A DNA stretch of 64,000 bases from CAYUZU01 sp964448675 (GTDB taxonomy: Bacteria; Planctomycetota; Phycisphaerae; UBA1845; Fen-1342), in the NCBI GenBank assembly GCA_964448675.1, contig CAYUZU010000008.1:1-64000 (forward strand), in the 5' to 3' direction. Positions 28,050 through 36,885 of this stretch are shown piece after piece (the stretch's first letter is position 1; each line of letters starts with the position of its first letter). Under the pieces are notes generated by a model that had not been told where the DNA came from, searched no databases, and saw only the letters and a program-made list of their open reading frames with translations. Both the position numbers and the translations under genes were made by a program.

Positions 28050-28080
28050 GCGCCATCCCGATGCACATGCGGGATGGCGC
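28050..28080 (+). terminator. Hairpin terminator after the zinc-ribbon gene
   Basis: GCGCCATCCCG and CGGGATGGCGC pair over 11 bp around a 9-base loop, 17 bases past the stop codon. The stem is strong, but no T-tract follows. Confidence 0.6.
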
Positions 28081-28250
28081 CTGGCCTGTCTCAACCGCCC
28101 GCCGGCACCCACTGCCGCGACCTCATCGCACGATCCCGCGCCGCTGCGCACCGAACTCGGCAACCCCCGCGGGCCATGGTATGCTGTTGCCCGCCCGCAG
28201 CGCGGCTGCCCATTGGGGGTCGCGGCTGACAGTCCGCGAAGGGAGGACCA

Positions 28251-29123
28251 ATGGGCCGCACTTGGACGCTCCTGACCCTGCTGTTGCTTGTCGGCTGCCA
28301 GTCGGCCTCGCGCACGCCGCGCATCGCCACCGGCGTGGCCGAGTCGCCTGACGGCGTGCCGATCGTGTATGACGACCGTGGTGACGCCGTGACCAGCGTC
28401 GTCTTCATCCATTGCTGGGCGTGCAACCGGGCGTTCTGGCGGCCGCATCTCGACGCGCTGGCGGATCGCTATCGCGTGGTCTCGCTCGACCTCGCGGGCC
28501 ACGGAGCGTCGGGCGCGAACCGCGACGACTGGACGCTCGACAGCATGGCCGGTGACGTACAGGCCGTGATCGAGACACTCGAGCTCGATCGTGTCATTCT
28601 CGTCGGACATTCCATGGGTGGGCCGATCGCGCTGCTAGCCGCCGCCCGCATGCCGGAGCGTGTGATCGGCATCGTCGCCGTCGACACCCTGCACGACGCG
28701 GACTTCAGCTTCCCGGCGGCGCTGGCGGACCAGTTGGCCGCGCGGCTCGAGGCGGACTTCTATACGACCATGACCGAGGCCGTGCCCACCATGTTTCCGC
28801 CGACGGCTGACCGCGATGTCATCGCCTGGGTCAGCTCGCAGGCGGTGCTGGCCGATCGCACGGCCGCGGTCGCGCTGATCCGCAGCTTCTCGGATTTCGA
28901 TATGGCCGCGGCGCTGGCCGCTGTCGAGGTGCCGATCCGCTGCATCAATTCCGCCCCCTGGGCCCACGGCGGCATGCCGACCGCGATCGAGACCAATCGC
29001 CGTTACGCCGACTTTGACGCCGTCATCATCGATGGCGTCGGCCACTACCCGATGCTCGAGGATCCGCCGACATTTCGCGCGGGGTTGCGCGCGCTGATCG
29101 ACGCTGTCGCGGAGACCCACTGA
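28251..29123 (+). CDS. Alpha/beta-hydrolase lipoprotein
   Basis: A 290-residue alpha/beta-hydrolase carrying a lipoprotein signal (LLTLLLLVGCQSA, Cys16). The nucleophile elbow GHSMGGP, oxyanion region FIHCWACNRAFW, and the catalytic His in GVGHYPMLEDP are all present, with an Asp after strand 7 likely completing the triad. GGGAGGA precedes the ATG by a few bases. Substrate unknown: esterase, lipase or haloperoxidase-like activities share this fold. Location at the periplasmic face or outer membrane follows from the lipobox. Monocistronic, convergent with queD. Confidence 0.82.
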   Translation: MGRTWTLLTLLLLVGCQSASRTPRIATGVAESPDGVPIVYDDRGDAVTSVVFIHCWACNRAFWRPHLDALADRYRVVSLDLAGHGASGANRDDWTLDSMAGDVQAVIETLELDRVILVGHSMGGPIALLAAARMPERVIGIVAVDTLHDADFSFPAALADQLAARLEADFYTTMTEAVPTMFPPTADRDVIAWVSSQAVLADRTAAVALIRSFSDFDMAAALAAVEVPIRCINSAPWAHGGMPTAIETNRRYADFDAVIIDGVGHYPMLEDPPTFRAGLRALIDAVAETH

Positions 29124-29159
29124 GGCGCGCCGTCCGCCGGTCCCCGCGGGACGCGGCCG

Positions 29160-29522
29160 TCACTCGCCGCGGTAGATGCACGCCGCCGTGCAGGTTTCCC
29201 GCACGGTAATCGCCGCGAGCAACGGCAGGTCGGGTTCGAGTTGCTGCCAGATCCAGCGGGCCAGGACCTCGGCCGTCGGGTTCTCCAGCCCCTCGATCTC
29301 GTTCAGGTGATAATGGTCGAGCCGCTTGCGCACCGGCTCGCACAGCCGTTTGATCTCACCGTAGTCAATGAGGTAGCCCGCCGCTTCGTCGACCTCGCCC
29401 GCCACGTGCACGTCGACGACGTAGCTGTGCCCATGCAGCCGGCGGCACTTGTGCCCCGCGGGGAAGGTGGGCAGCGAGTGGGCCGCCTCGAACGTGAACG
29501 TCTTGGTCAACTCGATCCGCAC
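29160..29522 (-). CDS. queD: 6-carboxy-5,6,7,8-tetrahydropterin synthase
   Basis: A 120-residue QueD/PTPS-family enzyme, converting dihydroneopterin triphosphate to 6-carboxytetrahydropterin in queuosine/7-deazaguanine synthesis. Zinc His residues are in FEAAHSL and LHGHSY, the catalytic Cys in HKCRRLHGH, and later motifs LIDYGEIK, LDHYHLNEI and ENPTAEVLARW are intact. The GTG start is supported by AGAGG and matches the usual family length. No queC or queE is adjacent. Confidence 0.92.
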   Translation of the reverse strand: MRIELTKTFTFEAAHSLPTFPAGHKCRRLHGHSYVVDVHVAGEVDEAAGYLIDYGEIKRLCEPVRKRLDHYHLNEIEGLENPTAEVLARWIWQQLEPDLPLLAAITVRETCTAACIYRGE

Positions 29523-29763
29523 GGGTACCTCTGCTCGGCCGCCAGCGGGCAACACGGCCGACTGTACCGCTCGCCCGCCAGCTTCGCCAGTCCGATCTGT
29601 TCCCGCCGCGCCGACACCGCTGCGCGCACTGCGTCGCACCGTTCCTCCACTTCGTCAATCTCTGGCCTTCCCACCTCCGCCCGCCGTATTGACCCGCCTC
29701 TCCCAGCCATCATAATGGAGGTTCGCTGACCCGAGGCGAGTGCCACCCACCCGCGAGGCGACC

Positions 29764-30657
29764 ATGCAGGATATTCGCGAACACCTGGTGGAGCTCATCC
29801 GCTCCACCTCCACCGATCTGTCCCCCGACGTCGAGCAGGCCCTCACAGCCGCCCACAAGCGCGAATCCCCCGGCTCCGCGGCCGAGGGCGCCCTGGCGAC
29901 CATCCTGGACAACGTCCGCATGTCGCGCGAGCAGTCGCGCCCGATCTGTCAGGACACCGGCACGCCGATCTTCCACGTCTGGCTCCCCGAGGGCACGCCG
30001 CAGCGCCCCATCCGCCAGCAGATCGAAGAAGCCGTCCGTACCGCCACGGAGCGGGCCTACCTGCGACCCAACGCCGTCGCGGCCCTCTCTGGCAGGAACA
30101 CCGGGGACAACACCGGCGTCGACTTTCCCACCGTCCACTTCGATGAGTGGGACCGCGACGAGCTCCGCGTCGCCCTCATGCTCAAAGGCGGCGGGTCGGA
30201 GAATTGCGGCTGCCAGTTCAGCGTGCCCTCGCCCGAGCTGTCCGCGTCACGCGATATCAAGGGCGTCCGGGCCGCCGTCCTCACCGCCGCCCAGCGGGCC
30301 CAGGGCTTCGGCTGCGCCCCCGGCATCCTCGGCGTCGGCATCGGCGGCGACCGCGCCACCAGCGTGATCAAGGCCAAGGAACAGCTCTTCCGCCCGCTCG
30401 GCGATCACAACGTCGACCCCGCCCTCGACGAAATGGAGCAACAGCTCCTCCGCGAGATCAACGACCTCGGCATCGGCCCCATGGGTTTCGGCGGCCAGAC
30501 CACCGTCCTGGGCGTCAAGATGGCCGAATTGCACCGCCTGCCGGCGTCCTTCTTCGTGTCGATCGCGTACATGTGCTGGGCCGACCGTCGCAAGATCATG
30601 ACCATTCGCGACGGCAATGCGACCATTCAACCGCCGGGAGATGACCATGCCTCTTGA
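29764..30657 (+). CDS. Class I fumarate hydratase, alpha (N-terminal) subunit
   Basis: A 297-residue subunit of the two-chain 4Fe-4S hydro-lyase (FumA N-terminal domain / TtdA type), which interconverts fumarate and malate, or tartrate and oxaloacetate. Cluster cysteines are in ICQDTGTP, NCGCQFS and GFGCAPGILGVGIGG. The ATG follows GAGGCG and the preceding in-frame codons were judged non-coding. The partner beta subunit lies 97 bases downstream. Oxygen-sensitive class I fumarases are typical of anaerobic or microaerobic metabolism; together with malic enzyme and PFOR this fits a fermentative C4 pathway. Confidence 0.88.
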   Translation: MQDIREHLVELIRSTSTDLSPDVEQALTAAHKRESPGSAAEGALATILDNVRMSREQSRPICQDTGTPIFHVWLPEGTPQRPIRQQIEEAVRTATERAYLRPNAVAALSGRNTGDNTGVDFPTVHFDEWDRDELRVALMLKGGGSENCGCQFSVPSPELSASRDIKGVRAAVLTAAQRAQGFGCAPGILGVGIGGDRATSVIKAKEQLFRPLGDHNVDPALDEMEQQLLREINDLGIGPMGFGGQTTVLGVKMAELHRLPASFFVSIAYMCWADRRKIMTIRDGNATIQPPGDDHAS

Positions 30658-30754
30658 TCGCGCCTTGACCAGGCCGGGCGCCTGTGACCTCGATACGTTG
30701 TGATTCTGTGACCGCGCGATCCGCCGCTGCGACCGCCACCGCTCGGAGTAACGC

Positions 30755-31372
30755 ATGCCAACAGCATTGACTGTCCCGATCCCCGAGGACCAGATCCGCC
30801 AGCTCCACATCGGCGACCAGGTGCTGGTCTCGGGCGTGGTCTTCACCGGCCGCGACGCCGCCCACAAGTACATGGTCGAGAGCTTCATCAAGGGCGCCTG
30901 CCCGCCGAGCGAGCAGGCGATGTACGACACGCTCAAGCAGGGCCTGGCCGGCGGCGTGATCTACCACTGCGGCCCGGTGGTGCGCAAGGAGGACGACGGC
31001 CGCTATACCTTCGTTGCGGCCGGTCCGACCACCAGCATCCGCGAGGAGCCTTACGAGGCGGACGTGATCGAGCATTTCGGTCTGCGGGCGGTCATCGGCA
31101 AGGGGGGCATGGGGCCGCGGACACTGGCGGCCTGCCAGCAGCACGGCGCGGTGTACCTGCACGCCATCGGCGGCGCCGCGACGTTGATTGCCGAGCGGGT
31201 CATGGCGGTAAGGGCGGTGCACAAGCTCGATTTCGGCGTGCCCGAGGCGTTCTGGGAAATCCAGGTCGAGGACTTCCCCTGTGTCGTCACGATGGACAGC
31301 CACGGGCAGAGCCTGCACGCGAAGGTGCTGTCGGATTCGGAGGCGAAGCTGCACGCCCTGCTGGGGGCGTGA
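30755..31372 (+). CDS. Class I fumarate hydratase, beta (C-terminal) subunit
   Basis: A 205-residue partner of the alpha subunit, corresponding to the FumA C-terminal domain / TtdB. Signature segments: GDQVLVSGVVFTGRDAAHKYM, IYHCGPVV, GPTTSIREEPYEAD, AVIGKGGMG, HAIGGAA and GVPEAFWEIQVEDFP. The alpha-to-beta gap has no hairpin, so cotranscription is likely. Fumarase versus tartrate dehydratase cannot be settled by sequence reading alone; fumarase is favoured by the metabolic context. Confidence 0.88.
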   Translation: MPTALTVPIPEDQIRQLHIGDQVLVSGVVFTGRDAAHKYMVESFIKGACPPSEQAMYDTLKQGLAGGVIYHCGPVVRKEDDGRYTFVAAGPTTSIREEPYEADVIEHFGLRAVIGKGGMGPRTLAACQQHGAVYLHAIGGAATLIAERVMAVRAVHKLDFGVPEAFWEIQVEDFPCVVTMDSHGQSLHAKVLSDSEAKLHALLGA

Positions 31373-31552
31373 CGCCGGCCGAGCTGTGCCGGGTGAATTC
31401 CGGTCGTCGTGCGCGATTTCGGAAGCCCTCGGCGACCTTTCGGGTTGCCTTGCGGGGGCCGTCGGTGGTAGCCTGCGTGGCCCGGGCCAGGCGCGGTGCC
31501 CGGGGGTTTCCAGCCCGGTGACAACACGAACCCTCAAGGAACGGAGTTGCAC

Positions 31553-32290
31553 ATGAAGTGGGACCGCATGCTCGCCACCGACATGGATGGGACGTTCATC
31601 GGCGACGACGAGGCGATGTTCGAGCTGTGGGACCTGGTCGAAAAGAACCAGATCCCGCTCGTCTTCTCCACGGGCCGCCATTTGAGATCCATCGAGAACT
31701 TCTACACGGAGAAGAACACCGATCGCCGGGCCGCGGTGTGCGTCTGCATGGTGGGGACCGACATCCACTTTCGCGAGGACGGGGCGTACGTGCTCGACGA
31801 GGAATGGCACCAGGTGATCAGCGACCGCTGGGACAAGCAGGCGGTGGAGCAGATCCTGCAATCGATCCCGGAAGCCCGCATGCAGGACGCCCAATGGCAG
31901 TCGCCTTACAAGAGCAGCTACTACCTCGAAGAGAACGCGCAGCAGCGCCTGGGGGAAATACGCAAACGCCTGGCCGACGCCGGTCTCGATGCGAAGGTTG
32001 TCTACTCCGCGGACAAGTTCCTGGATCTACTGCCGATCCGGTCCGGTAAGGGGGAGGCGATCCGCTACGTCGCCAAGAAATGCAATGTGCCGGCAGAGCA
32101 GGTCGTCACGTGCGGCGATACCGGTAACGATCTCGATATGATGCGGGCCGAACTCGGTTTCCGCGGCATTGCCGTTGGCAACGCCGCTTCGGAACTCAAA
32201 GCCTTCCAGGAGCCCCAGGTTTATCACGCCCAGGCAGATTATGCCGCCGGCATCCTTGAAGGCCTCCGAAAATACGGCTGGCTGTCGTGA
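31553..32290 (+). CDS. HAD-family sugar-phosphate phosphatase (sucrose-phosphatase-like)
   Basis: A 245-residue Cof/S6PP-type HAD phosphatase. Motif I ATDMDGTFIGDD, motif II FSTGRHL, motif III Lys in RSGKGEAIRYV, and motif IV CGDTGNDLDMM are intact, and the cap region with SIPEARMQDAQWQSPYKSSYYL matches the sucrose-6-phosphate phosphatase style (KxSYY). GGAG six bases before ATG fixes the start. It heads a three-gene set with a GT4 glycosyltransferase and a GalT-like enzyme, so it probably dephosphorylates the disaccharide phosphate made by the next gene product. Confidence 0.82.
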   Translation: MKWDRMLATDMDGTFIGDDEAMFELWDLVEKNQIPLVFSTGRHLRSIENFYTEKNTDRRAAVCVCMVGTDIHFREDGAYVLDEEWHQVISDRWDKQAVEQILQSIPEARMQDAQWQSPYKSSYYLEENAQQRLGEIRKRLADAGLDAKVVYSADKFLDLLPIRSGKGEAIRYVAKKCNVPAEQVVTCGDTGNDLDMMRAELGFRGIAVGNAASELKAFQEPQVYHAQADYAAGILEGLRKYGWLS

Positions 32291-32402
32291 GGGGTGCGGG
32301 ACATCCCGCGGTTTCACGATCACAACGTTGCATGGCTGGCCGATTATGGCCGATGCGCAAGAAGGACCTGATTCGTCAAACACATAGGTGGGATGCATCC
32401 TG

Positions 32403-33818
32403 ATGGACCAGACCGATCAGAAACACGAATTCTTCGCCAGCCGCGACCGGCGACACGTACTCCAGATCACCAACCACGGCGTCCACGAGTGGAAGGTGGT
32501 CCCGGGCCTCCCGGACACGGGGGGCCAGAACGTCTACGTGAACCAGTTCACCGAGGCCCTGATCGATCTGGGGTATCGGGTGACGATCGTCAACCGTGGC
32601 GGGTATCCGCACCCGGTCAGCAAGAAACCGCAGGTCGGCGTGCACTATCACCCGTCCGGCCACGCGCGCATCGTCTATCTCGAGGACGGCTTGCAGGAAT
32701 TCGTCCGCAAGGAGGACATGGACGAGCAACTGCCCAAGCTGGCCGAGGACCTGCACCGCCGGCTCGATGCCGAGAGTGACAGCTTCGACCTGATCATCTC
32801 GCACTACTGGGATGCCGGCAAGCTCGGCGTGATGGTCAACAAGGACCCGGACACGGGCGAACGGATTGCCCCGCACGTTTGGATTCCGCATTCGCTCGGC
32901 GCCATCAAGAAGCGCAACATGGACCCGTCCACCTGGGCGAACCTGCGGATCGACGAGCGCATCGAGAACGAGAAGAAGATCACGTCCGAACTTGACGGGT
33001 GCGTCGCCACGTCGACCGCCATTCGCGATTCGTTCCGCGATGACTATGGCGTGGACGCGCGGTACTTCCTGCCGCCGTGCGTCGATCCCGATCGCTATCA
33101 TCCACGGTCGGCCGAAGAGATCGAGTCGATCTATGCCTTCTTCGGCACGCTGTCGCCACTGTCGGTGGCGGAGCTGAAGCAGCGCAAGCTCATCACCGAG
33201 ATCAGCCGCACCGACAAGACCAAGCGCAAGGACGTGCTGATCAGGGCGTTCGCGCAGGTGAAGCGCGAGTGCCCGGATGCGTTGCTGGCGGTGTCGATCG
33301 ATCAGAAGACGCCGCAACTGTACGAGGAGCTGACGGGCCTGATCCAGTCACTGAAGCTGGAGAAGGACGTCATCGTACTGGGATCGATTTGGGAGCAGTT
33401 GCCGTACCTCTACGCCGCGACGGACGTGTACTGCACGCCGTCCGTGATGGAGGGTTTCGGCATGAGCGCCCAGGAGGCCACGGCGACGAGCGTCCCGGTG
33501 GTGTCATCGAATCTGGTGCCGTTCGTGGTCGAGTACCTGGTCGGGCAGCCGACGGAAGATCTGACGAGCAACCTCGACGACGTGACGCAGGGCTACATCC
33601 TCGGCGAGGGCGGGGTCGTCGTGCTGGCCGACTTCGTGGAGGGATTTGCGGCCGCCTTGACGCGCCTGCTACAGGACGACGACCTGCGACACAAGATGGG
33701 CCAGCGGGCCTACGAGATCACCATCCCGTACTTCACCTGGGCCAATCGCACCAAGGACCTGCTGGACGACCTGGGCGTCACGCCGGATCGCGCCGAAGGC
33801 AAAGTGGAGGTCGAGTAA
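32403..33818 (+). CDS. GT4 glycosyltransferase, sucrose(-phosphate) synthase-like
   Basis: A 471-residue GT-B retaining glycosyltransferase. The N-terminal domain has VPGLPDTGGQNVYVNQF, the (P)DTGGQ loop shared by sucrose synthase, sucrose-phosphate synthase and mannosylfructose-phosphate synthase. The C-terminal donor domain has KRKDVLIRAFAQ and VMEGFGMSAQEA (E-x7-E). The product is inferred to be a sugar phosphate disaccharide such as sucrose-6-phosphate, because the phosphatase is immediately upstream. The ATG at 32403 was chosen; an in-frame GTG at 32388 is possible. The C-terminus is acidic, and the stop lies five bases before the next start. Confidence 0.85.
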   Translation: MDQTDQKHEFFASRDRRHVLQITNHGVHEWKVVPGLPDTGGQNVYVNQFTEALIDLGYRVTIVNRGGYPHPVSKKPQVGVHYHPSGHARIVYLEDGLQEFVRKEDMDEQLPKLAEDLHRRLDAESDSFDLIISHYWDAGKLGVMVNKDPDTGERIAPHVWIPHSLGAIKKRNMDPSTWANLRIDERIENEKKITSELDGCVATSTAIRDSFRDDYGVDARYFLPPCVDPDRYHPRSAEEIESIYAFFGTLSPLSVAELKQRKLITEISRTDKTKRKDVLIRAFAQVKRECPDALLAVSIDQKTPQLYEELTGLIQSLKLEKDVIVLGSIWEQLPYLYAATDVYCTPSVMEGFGMSAQEATATSVPVVSSNLVPFVVEYLVGQPTEDLTSNLDDVTQGYILGEGGVVVLADFVEGFAAALTRLLQDDDLRHKMGQRAYEITIPYFTWANRTKDLLDDLGVTPDRAEGKVEVE

Positions 33819-33823
33819 CCATC

Positions 33824-34735
33824 ATGACCGAGCGCCATGGACTGGCCGAACAACTCATCGAGACCTGGGCCGAGCAGGGACGCGAAGGCTTCCTGCTGTC
33901 CGATCCGCAGACCGCCGAGATCGGCACGAAAGAAGTGCTGGACGATGCCTGCGGCGTGAAGTTCCGTTTCCGCTGGATGCCGCACCGCGAGATTCGCGGC
34001 GACGTGGCCGAACTCGAGCGGCGCGGGATTCTCAATCCGCAACGCGACGAATCGAAGCTGTTCCGCGACCCGCGCGACCCGAGCGGGCGGCACTGCTTCC
34101 TGTGCGAGCAGAACGTGCGCGAGTGCCACCCGATGGAGCGGCTGGTGCCGATCGAGCTCGCGGGCGAGCAGTACTTTGCGGGGGCCAACTTCGCCTGGAT
34201 CGAGCTGGATCACTACACCGTGATGACCGCCCGGCATCGCGACCAGGGCTACGCCCGGCACGAACTGGACGCCATGCTCGAGCTGCACGAGCGCACCGAT
34301 CGCCGTTTCCGCGTGCTGTTCAACGGCCCCGGCGCCGGGGCCTCGATCCCGTGGCACCTGCACTACCAGATCACGACCAGCCCCATGCCCATCGAGACGA
34401 TGCCGGTGGGGGGGGAGCGGCACTATCCCACGGTCGTGTATCGTTTCCGCGCCGCGGACGCCGACGAGGCGCACCGCGTGATGGAAGCGTGGCTGAATCG
34501 GGATCCGGAGAACAACACCGTCAACACGCTGATCACCACGCCGGCGGACGAGACGCTGATCTACTTCTTCCCGCGCGACAAGCGCCGCGCCAAGGCTGAG
34601 AACAAGGGCCTGGTCGGCGGGTTCGAGGTCGCCGGCGATTTCGTGATGAGCGCCCCGCGGGAGGAAGCCGCCTTCAACGCGGCCTCGGCCGAGATCGCGC
34701 GATCGATCCTGACACAGGTGCGACCGGAGGTGTAG
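33824..34735 (+). CDS. GalT/HIT-superfamily nucleotidyltransferase or NDP-sugar phosphorylase
   Basis: A 303-residue protein with HCFLCEQN (a CxxC as in GalT zinc sites) and GASIPWHLHYQ, the HxH-containing HIT/GalT active-site motif. The arrangement resembles the GalT / Vtc2 (GDP-hexose phosphorylase) branch. Other motifs include FNGPGAGASIP and a late EVAGDFVMSAPREE. It is five bases downstream of the GT4 gene in the same operon, so it may supply or recycle the nucleotide-sugar donor, or cleave NDP-glucose. It is convergent with the ABC ATPase gene, with a 20-base gap. Confidence 0.7.
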   Translation: MTERHGLAEQLIETWAEQGREGFLLSDPQTAEIGTKEVLDDACGVKFRFRWMPHREIRGDVAELERRGILNPQRDESKLFRDPRDPSGRHCFLCEQNVRECHPMERLVPIELAGEQYFAGANFAWIELDHYTVMTARHRDQGYARHELDAMLELHERTDRRFRVLFNGPGAGASIPWHLHYQITTSPMPIETMPVGGERHYPTVVYRFRAADADEAHRVMEAWLNRDPENNTVNTLITTPADETLIYFFPRDKRRAKAENKGLVGGFEVAGDFVMSAPREEAAFNAASAEIARSILTQVRPEV

Positions 34736-34755
34736 CCGCTGCGCCCGCCCGGCCG

Positions 34756-35637
34756 TCAGCGTGCGGTCTTGATGCCGTGCAGGAGCTTCTCGTACTCGCT
34801 CGTGCCGGCGGCGTCGGTAAGCGGACCGCTGGATTTCCCGCCCAGAAACTGGTGGATCAGCTTGTCGTCACGCGACGCGAGTGAGTCCGGATCGGCGTCG
34901 CGCAGCTTCTCGAAATCACTGCGCGGCCCGAGCCGCATGATTCTCCCCTGTTGCAGCATGATCATACGGTCGGCGATGCGGAACGCCGAGTCCATCTCGT
35001 GGGTGACCACCACGCTGGTGACGTTCAGCCCCTTCGATAGCTTGATGATGAGCTCGTCGATCGCGGATGAGGTGACCGGGTCGAGGCCCGCACTCGGCTC
35101 GTCGTAGAACAGGATCTCGGGGTCGAGTGCCGTGGCACGGGCCAGTCCCGCGCGTTTCTTCTGTCCGCCGGAGAGCTGCGCCGGGTACTTGTCGCGGTGC
35201 TCGAGCATGTGCACCTGCTGCAGCTTCATGGTGACGACGATGTCGATGATGTCGGGGGCGACGAACGAGTGCTCGCGCAGCGGCAGGGCGATGTTCTCGG
35301 CCAGGGTGAGCGAGCTGAACAGCGCCCCCGACTGAAAGAGAATACCGAATCTCTTGCGCAGGGCGTTGCGCTGCTGCTCGTCGCACTCGGCGAAGTTGCA
35401 TTCGCCCAGCTCGGGCAGGCGATAGAGGATGCTCCCGCGCACCGGCTGGATCTCGCCGATCAGGCAGTTCAGCAGCGTGCTCTTGCCGCAACCGGAGCCG
35501 CCCATGATGACCAGCGTCTCGCCGCGGATCACGTCAAAGGTGACGCCGTCGAGCACGGTGTGGGTGCCGCCGTCGGGCTTCTCGAAGCTCACGACGAGGT
35601 CACGGACGGACAGGACAATGTCCTCTTGCGCAGCCAT
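34756..35637 (-). CDS. MlaF-like ABC transporter ATP-binding protein
   Basis: A 293-residue ABC ATPase. Walker A MGGSGCGKST, Q-loop LFQSGALFSSLT, signature LSGGQKKR, Walker B ILFYDEPSAGLDPVTS and H-loop VVTHEMDS are complete. FQSGALFSSLTLAENIALPL is typical of the MlaF/Ttg2A retrograde phospholipid transport ATPases. No MlaE permease or MlaD MCE protein is adjacent; the gene upstream on this strand is the PEP-CTERM protein, separated by a terminator. ATG at 35637 is the first plausible start, without a strong Shine-Dalgarno. Confidence 0.85.
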   Translation of the reverse strand: MAAQEDIVLSVRDLVVSFEKPDGGTHTVLDGVTFDVIRGETLVIMGGSGCGKSTLLNCLIGEIQPVRGSILYRLPELGECNFAECDEQQRNALRKRFGILFQSGALFSSLTLAENIALPLREHSFVAPDIIDIVVTMKLQQVHMLEHRDKYPAQLSGGQKKRAGLARATALDPEILFYDEPSAGLDPVTSSAIDELIIKLSKGLNVTSVVVTHEMDSAFRIADRMIMLQQGRIMRLGPRSDFEKLRDADPDSLASRDDKLIHQFLGGKSSGPLTDAAGTSEYEKLLHGIKTAR

Positions 35638-35700
35638 AGTGCGTATTAGACCGCGGCGCGGCAGGCGGGCCAAGCGCTGTGGCCCCACGCGCAACGGCAC

Positions 35701-35745
35701 GCGCAAGAAAACGGACGGGCACGTCCGTGACGCACCCGCCCGTCC
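35701..35745 (-). terminator. Rho-independent terminator of the PEP-CTERM gene
   Basis: On the minus strand GGACGGGC pairs with GCCCGTCC and is followed by GTTTTCTTG. It lies 56 bases past the stop codon at 35801 and separates that gene from the ABC ATPase. Confidence 0.7.
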
Positions 35746-35800
35746 TGTTCGTTCAGCGCAGCGGCGCGAGCGCATATGGCCCGCAGCCGATCGGTCGGGT

Positions 35801-36442
35801 TTAGCGGCGACGCAGCAGGGCGCCGAGGGCCAGCAGCACGAAGCTGACAGGCTCGGGGACCATGGTGCTGCCGAGCAGGCCGCTGGCTTGGTACGAGCCA
35901 TCGTAGTAGTTGCCCAGCCGATAGGTGCCACCGTCGCTGGTCGCGCCGGTGCCGGTCCAGTACACCTCGATCGTCGAACCGAAGTCGGAAGCAACGCCGA
36001 CGTCCAGGATCTGGTTGTTGTAATTGCCGTCCTCGGTGTAGCTAGTCGACCAGGCCATCTCACCGTCGATGTAGATCTCCACCGAGCCCATCGTCGGGCC
36101 AGTGCCCGAAGAGTCGGTCGACTGGCGAAGCTGGTCAATGTTGGCGTAGTAGCCAGGATCCAACTGGAGCGTCAGCTTGAAGAAATCCTCGGCCTCGCCA
36201 TTCCAGTTGTTCGCCCACATGGCGTGGCTGGCCGGGTTTTCGGTTGTACCCAACGTGTTGCCGATGTACCACTCGGCGGCGGTGATGCCACCGGCGACGG
36301 TGCTGCCGCTGTCGGCGAGCAAGTCCTTGGTCGCGCCGGGGCCATTCAACTCGTTCTGATACCAGTCGGTTACGGCCAGGTCGGCAGCGCCGGCGGCCGT
36401 CGCGAAGGTGGCCAATGCCACAAGCGTCAGCAGCTTCTTCAT
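35801..36442 (-). CDS. PEP-CTERM-sorted secreted protein
   Basis: A 213-residue secreted protein with a signal peptide (KKLLTLVALATFATAAGA) and a C-terminal sorting tripartite signal: VPEP, a hydrophobic stretch (VSFVLLALGALL), then RRR. PEP-CTERM proteins are processed by exosortase-type enzymes and usually accompany exopolysaccharide. The mature part is rich in Asp/Gly/Tyr/Trp and probably beta-sandwich (GSVEIYIDGEMAWSTSY). GGAGGA precedes the ATG. It is monocistronic with a long 440-bp upstream region. No exosortase gene is in the window. Confidence 0.88.
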   Translation of the reverse strand: MKKLLTLVALATFATAAGAADLAVTDWYQNELNGPGATKDLLADSGSTVAGGITAAEWYIGNTLGTTENPASHAMWANNWNGEAEDFFKLTLQLDPGYYANIDQLRQSTDSSGTGPTMGSVEIYIDGEMAWSTSYTEDGNYNNQILDVGVASDFGSTIEVYWTGTGATSDGGTYRLGNYYDGSYQASGLLGSTMVPEPVSFVLLALGALLRRR

Positions 36443-36885
36443 CTCTCGTCTCCTCCAAATCTGTGGAAAATCGAACCCAACTCCTCAACCGCACGGAACG
36501 CCAGAATCGAACACCCTGGCCTTGCCTGAAGGCCGGTTTCGCAAACCATGGGCGTGTCCGCGTATCATCCCTGCCGGACACGACCGACGCGCCCGGAGGA
36601 TGAGAATCACCTTCGTACATATCGCGCGGCCGACAACAGAGCACGTCGGGAGTCGCGGGCGTTGACACTGCCGCGCCATGGATCACGCGCCCGCGTTATT
36701 ACACTATCGAAAGGGAGACCGCGCTCCCTCCCACTCCTGTGACCGGTACGGTATCGCCGCCTCATGTGGATGCAACCCGGTTTGGGTTAGAATTCCGTTA
36801 AGGAAGGGCAAGGGCGGCGATTCGGGCCAACTCCCGTTTACGACCCGGGCCGGGCGAAAATCATAAATCAATCCTTAATAAACAG
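36443..36885. other. 443-bp non-coding region upstream of the PEP-CTERM gene
   Basis: No credible gene is seen on either strand. The flanking genes are both on the minus strand, so this holds the end of the MFS transcript and the leader and promoter of the PEP-CTERM gene. It has short AT-rich patches (36760-36800 and 36855-36890), including AACCC-GGTTT-GGGTT near 36775. No clear terminator or promoter was found. Confidence 0.5.

Noticed and set aside
29507..29713. Possible 68-residue minus-strand gene upstream of queD
   Set aside because: It has no Shine-Dalgarno, overlaps the queD start, lies in the fumarase promoter region and resembles no family. The Glu/Arg helix is only weakly protein-like.
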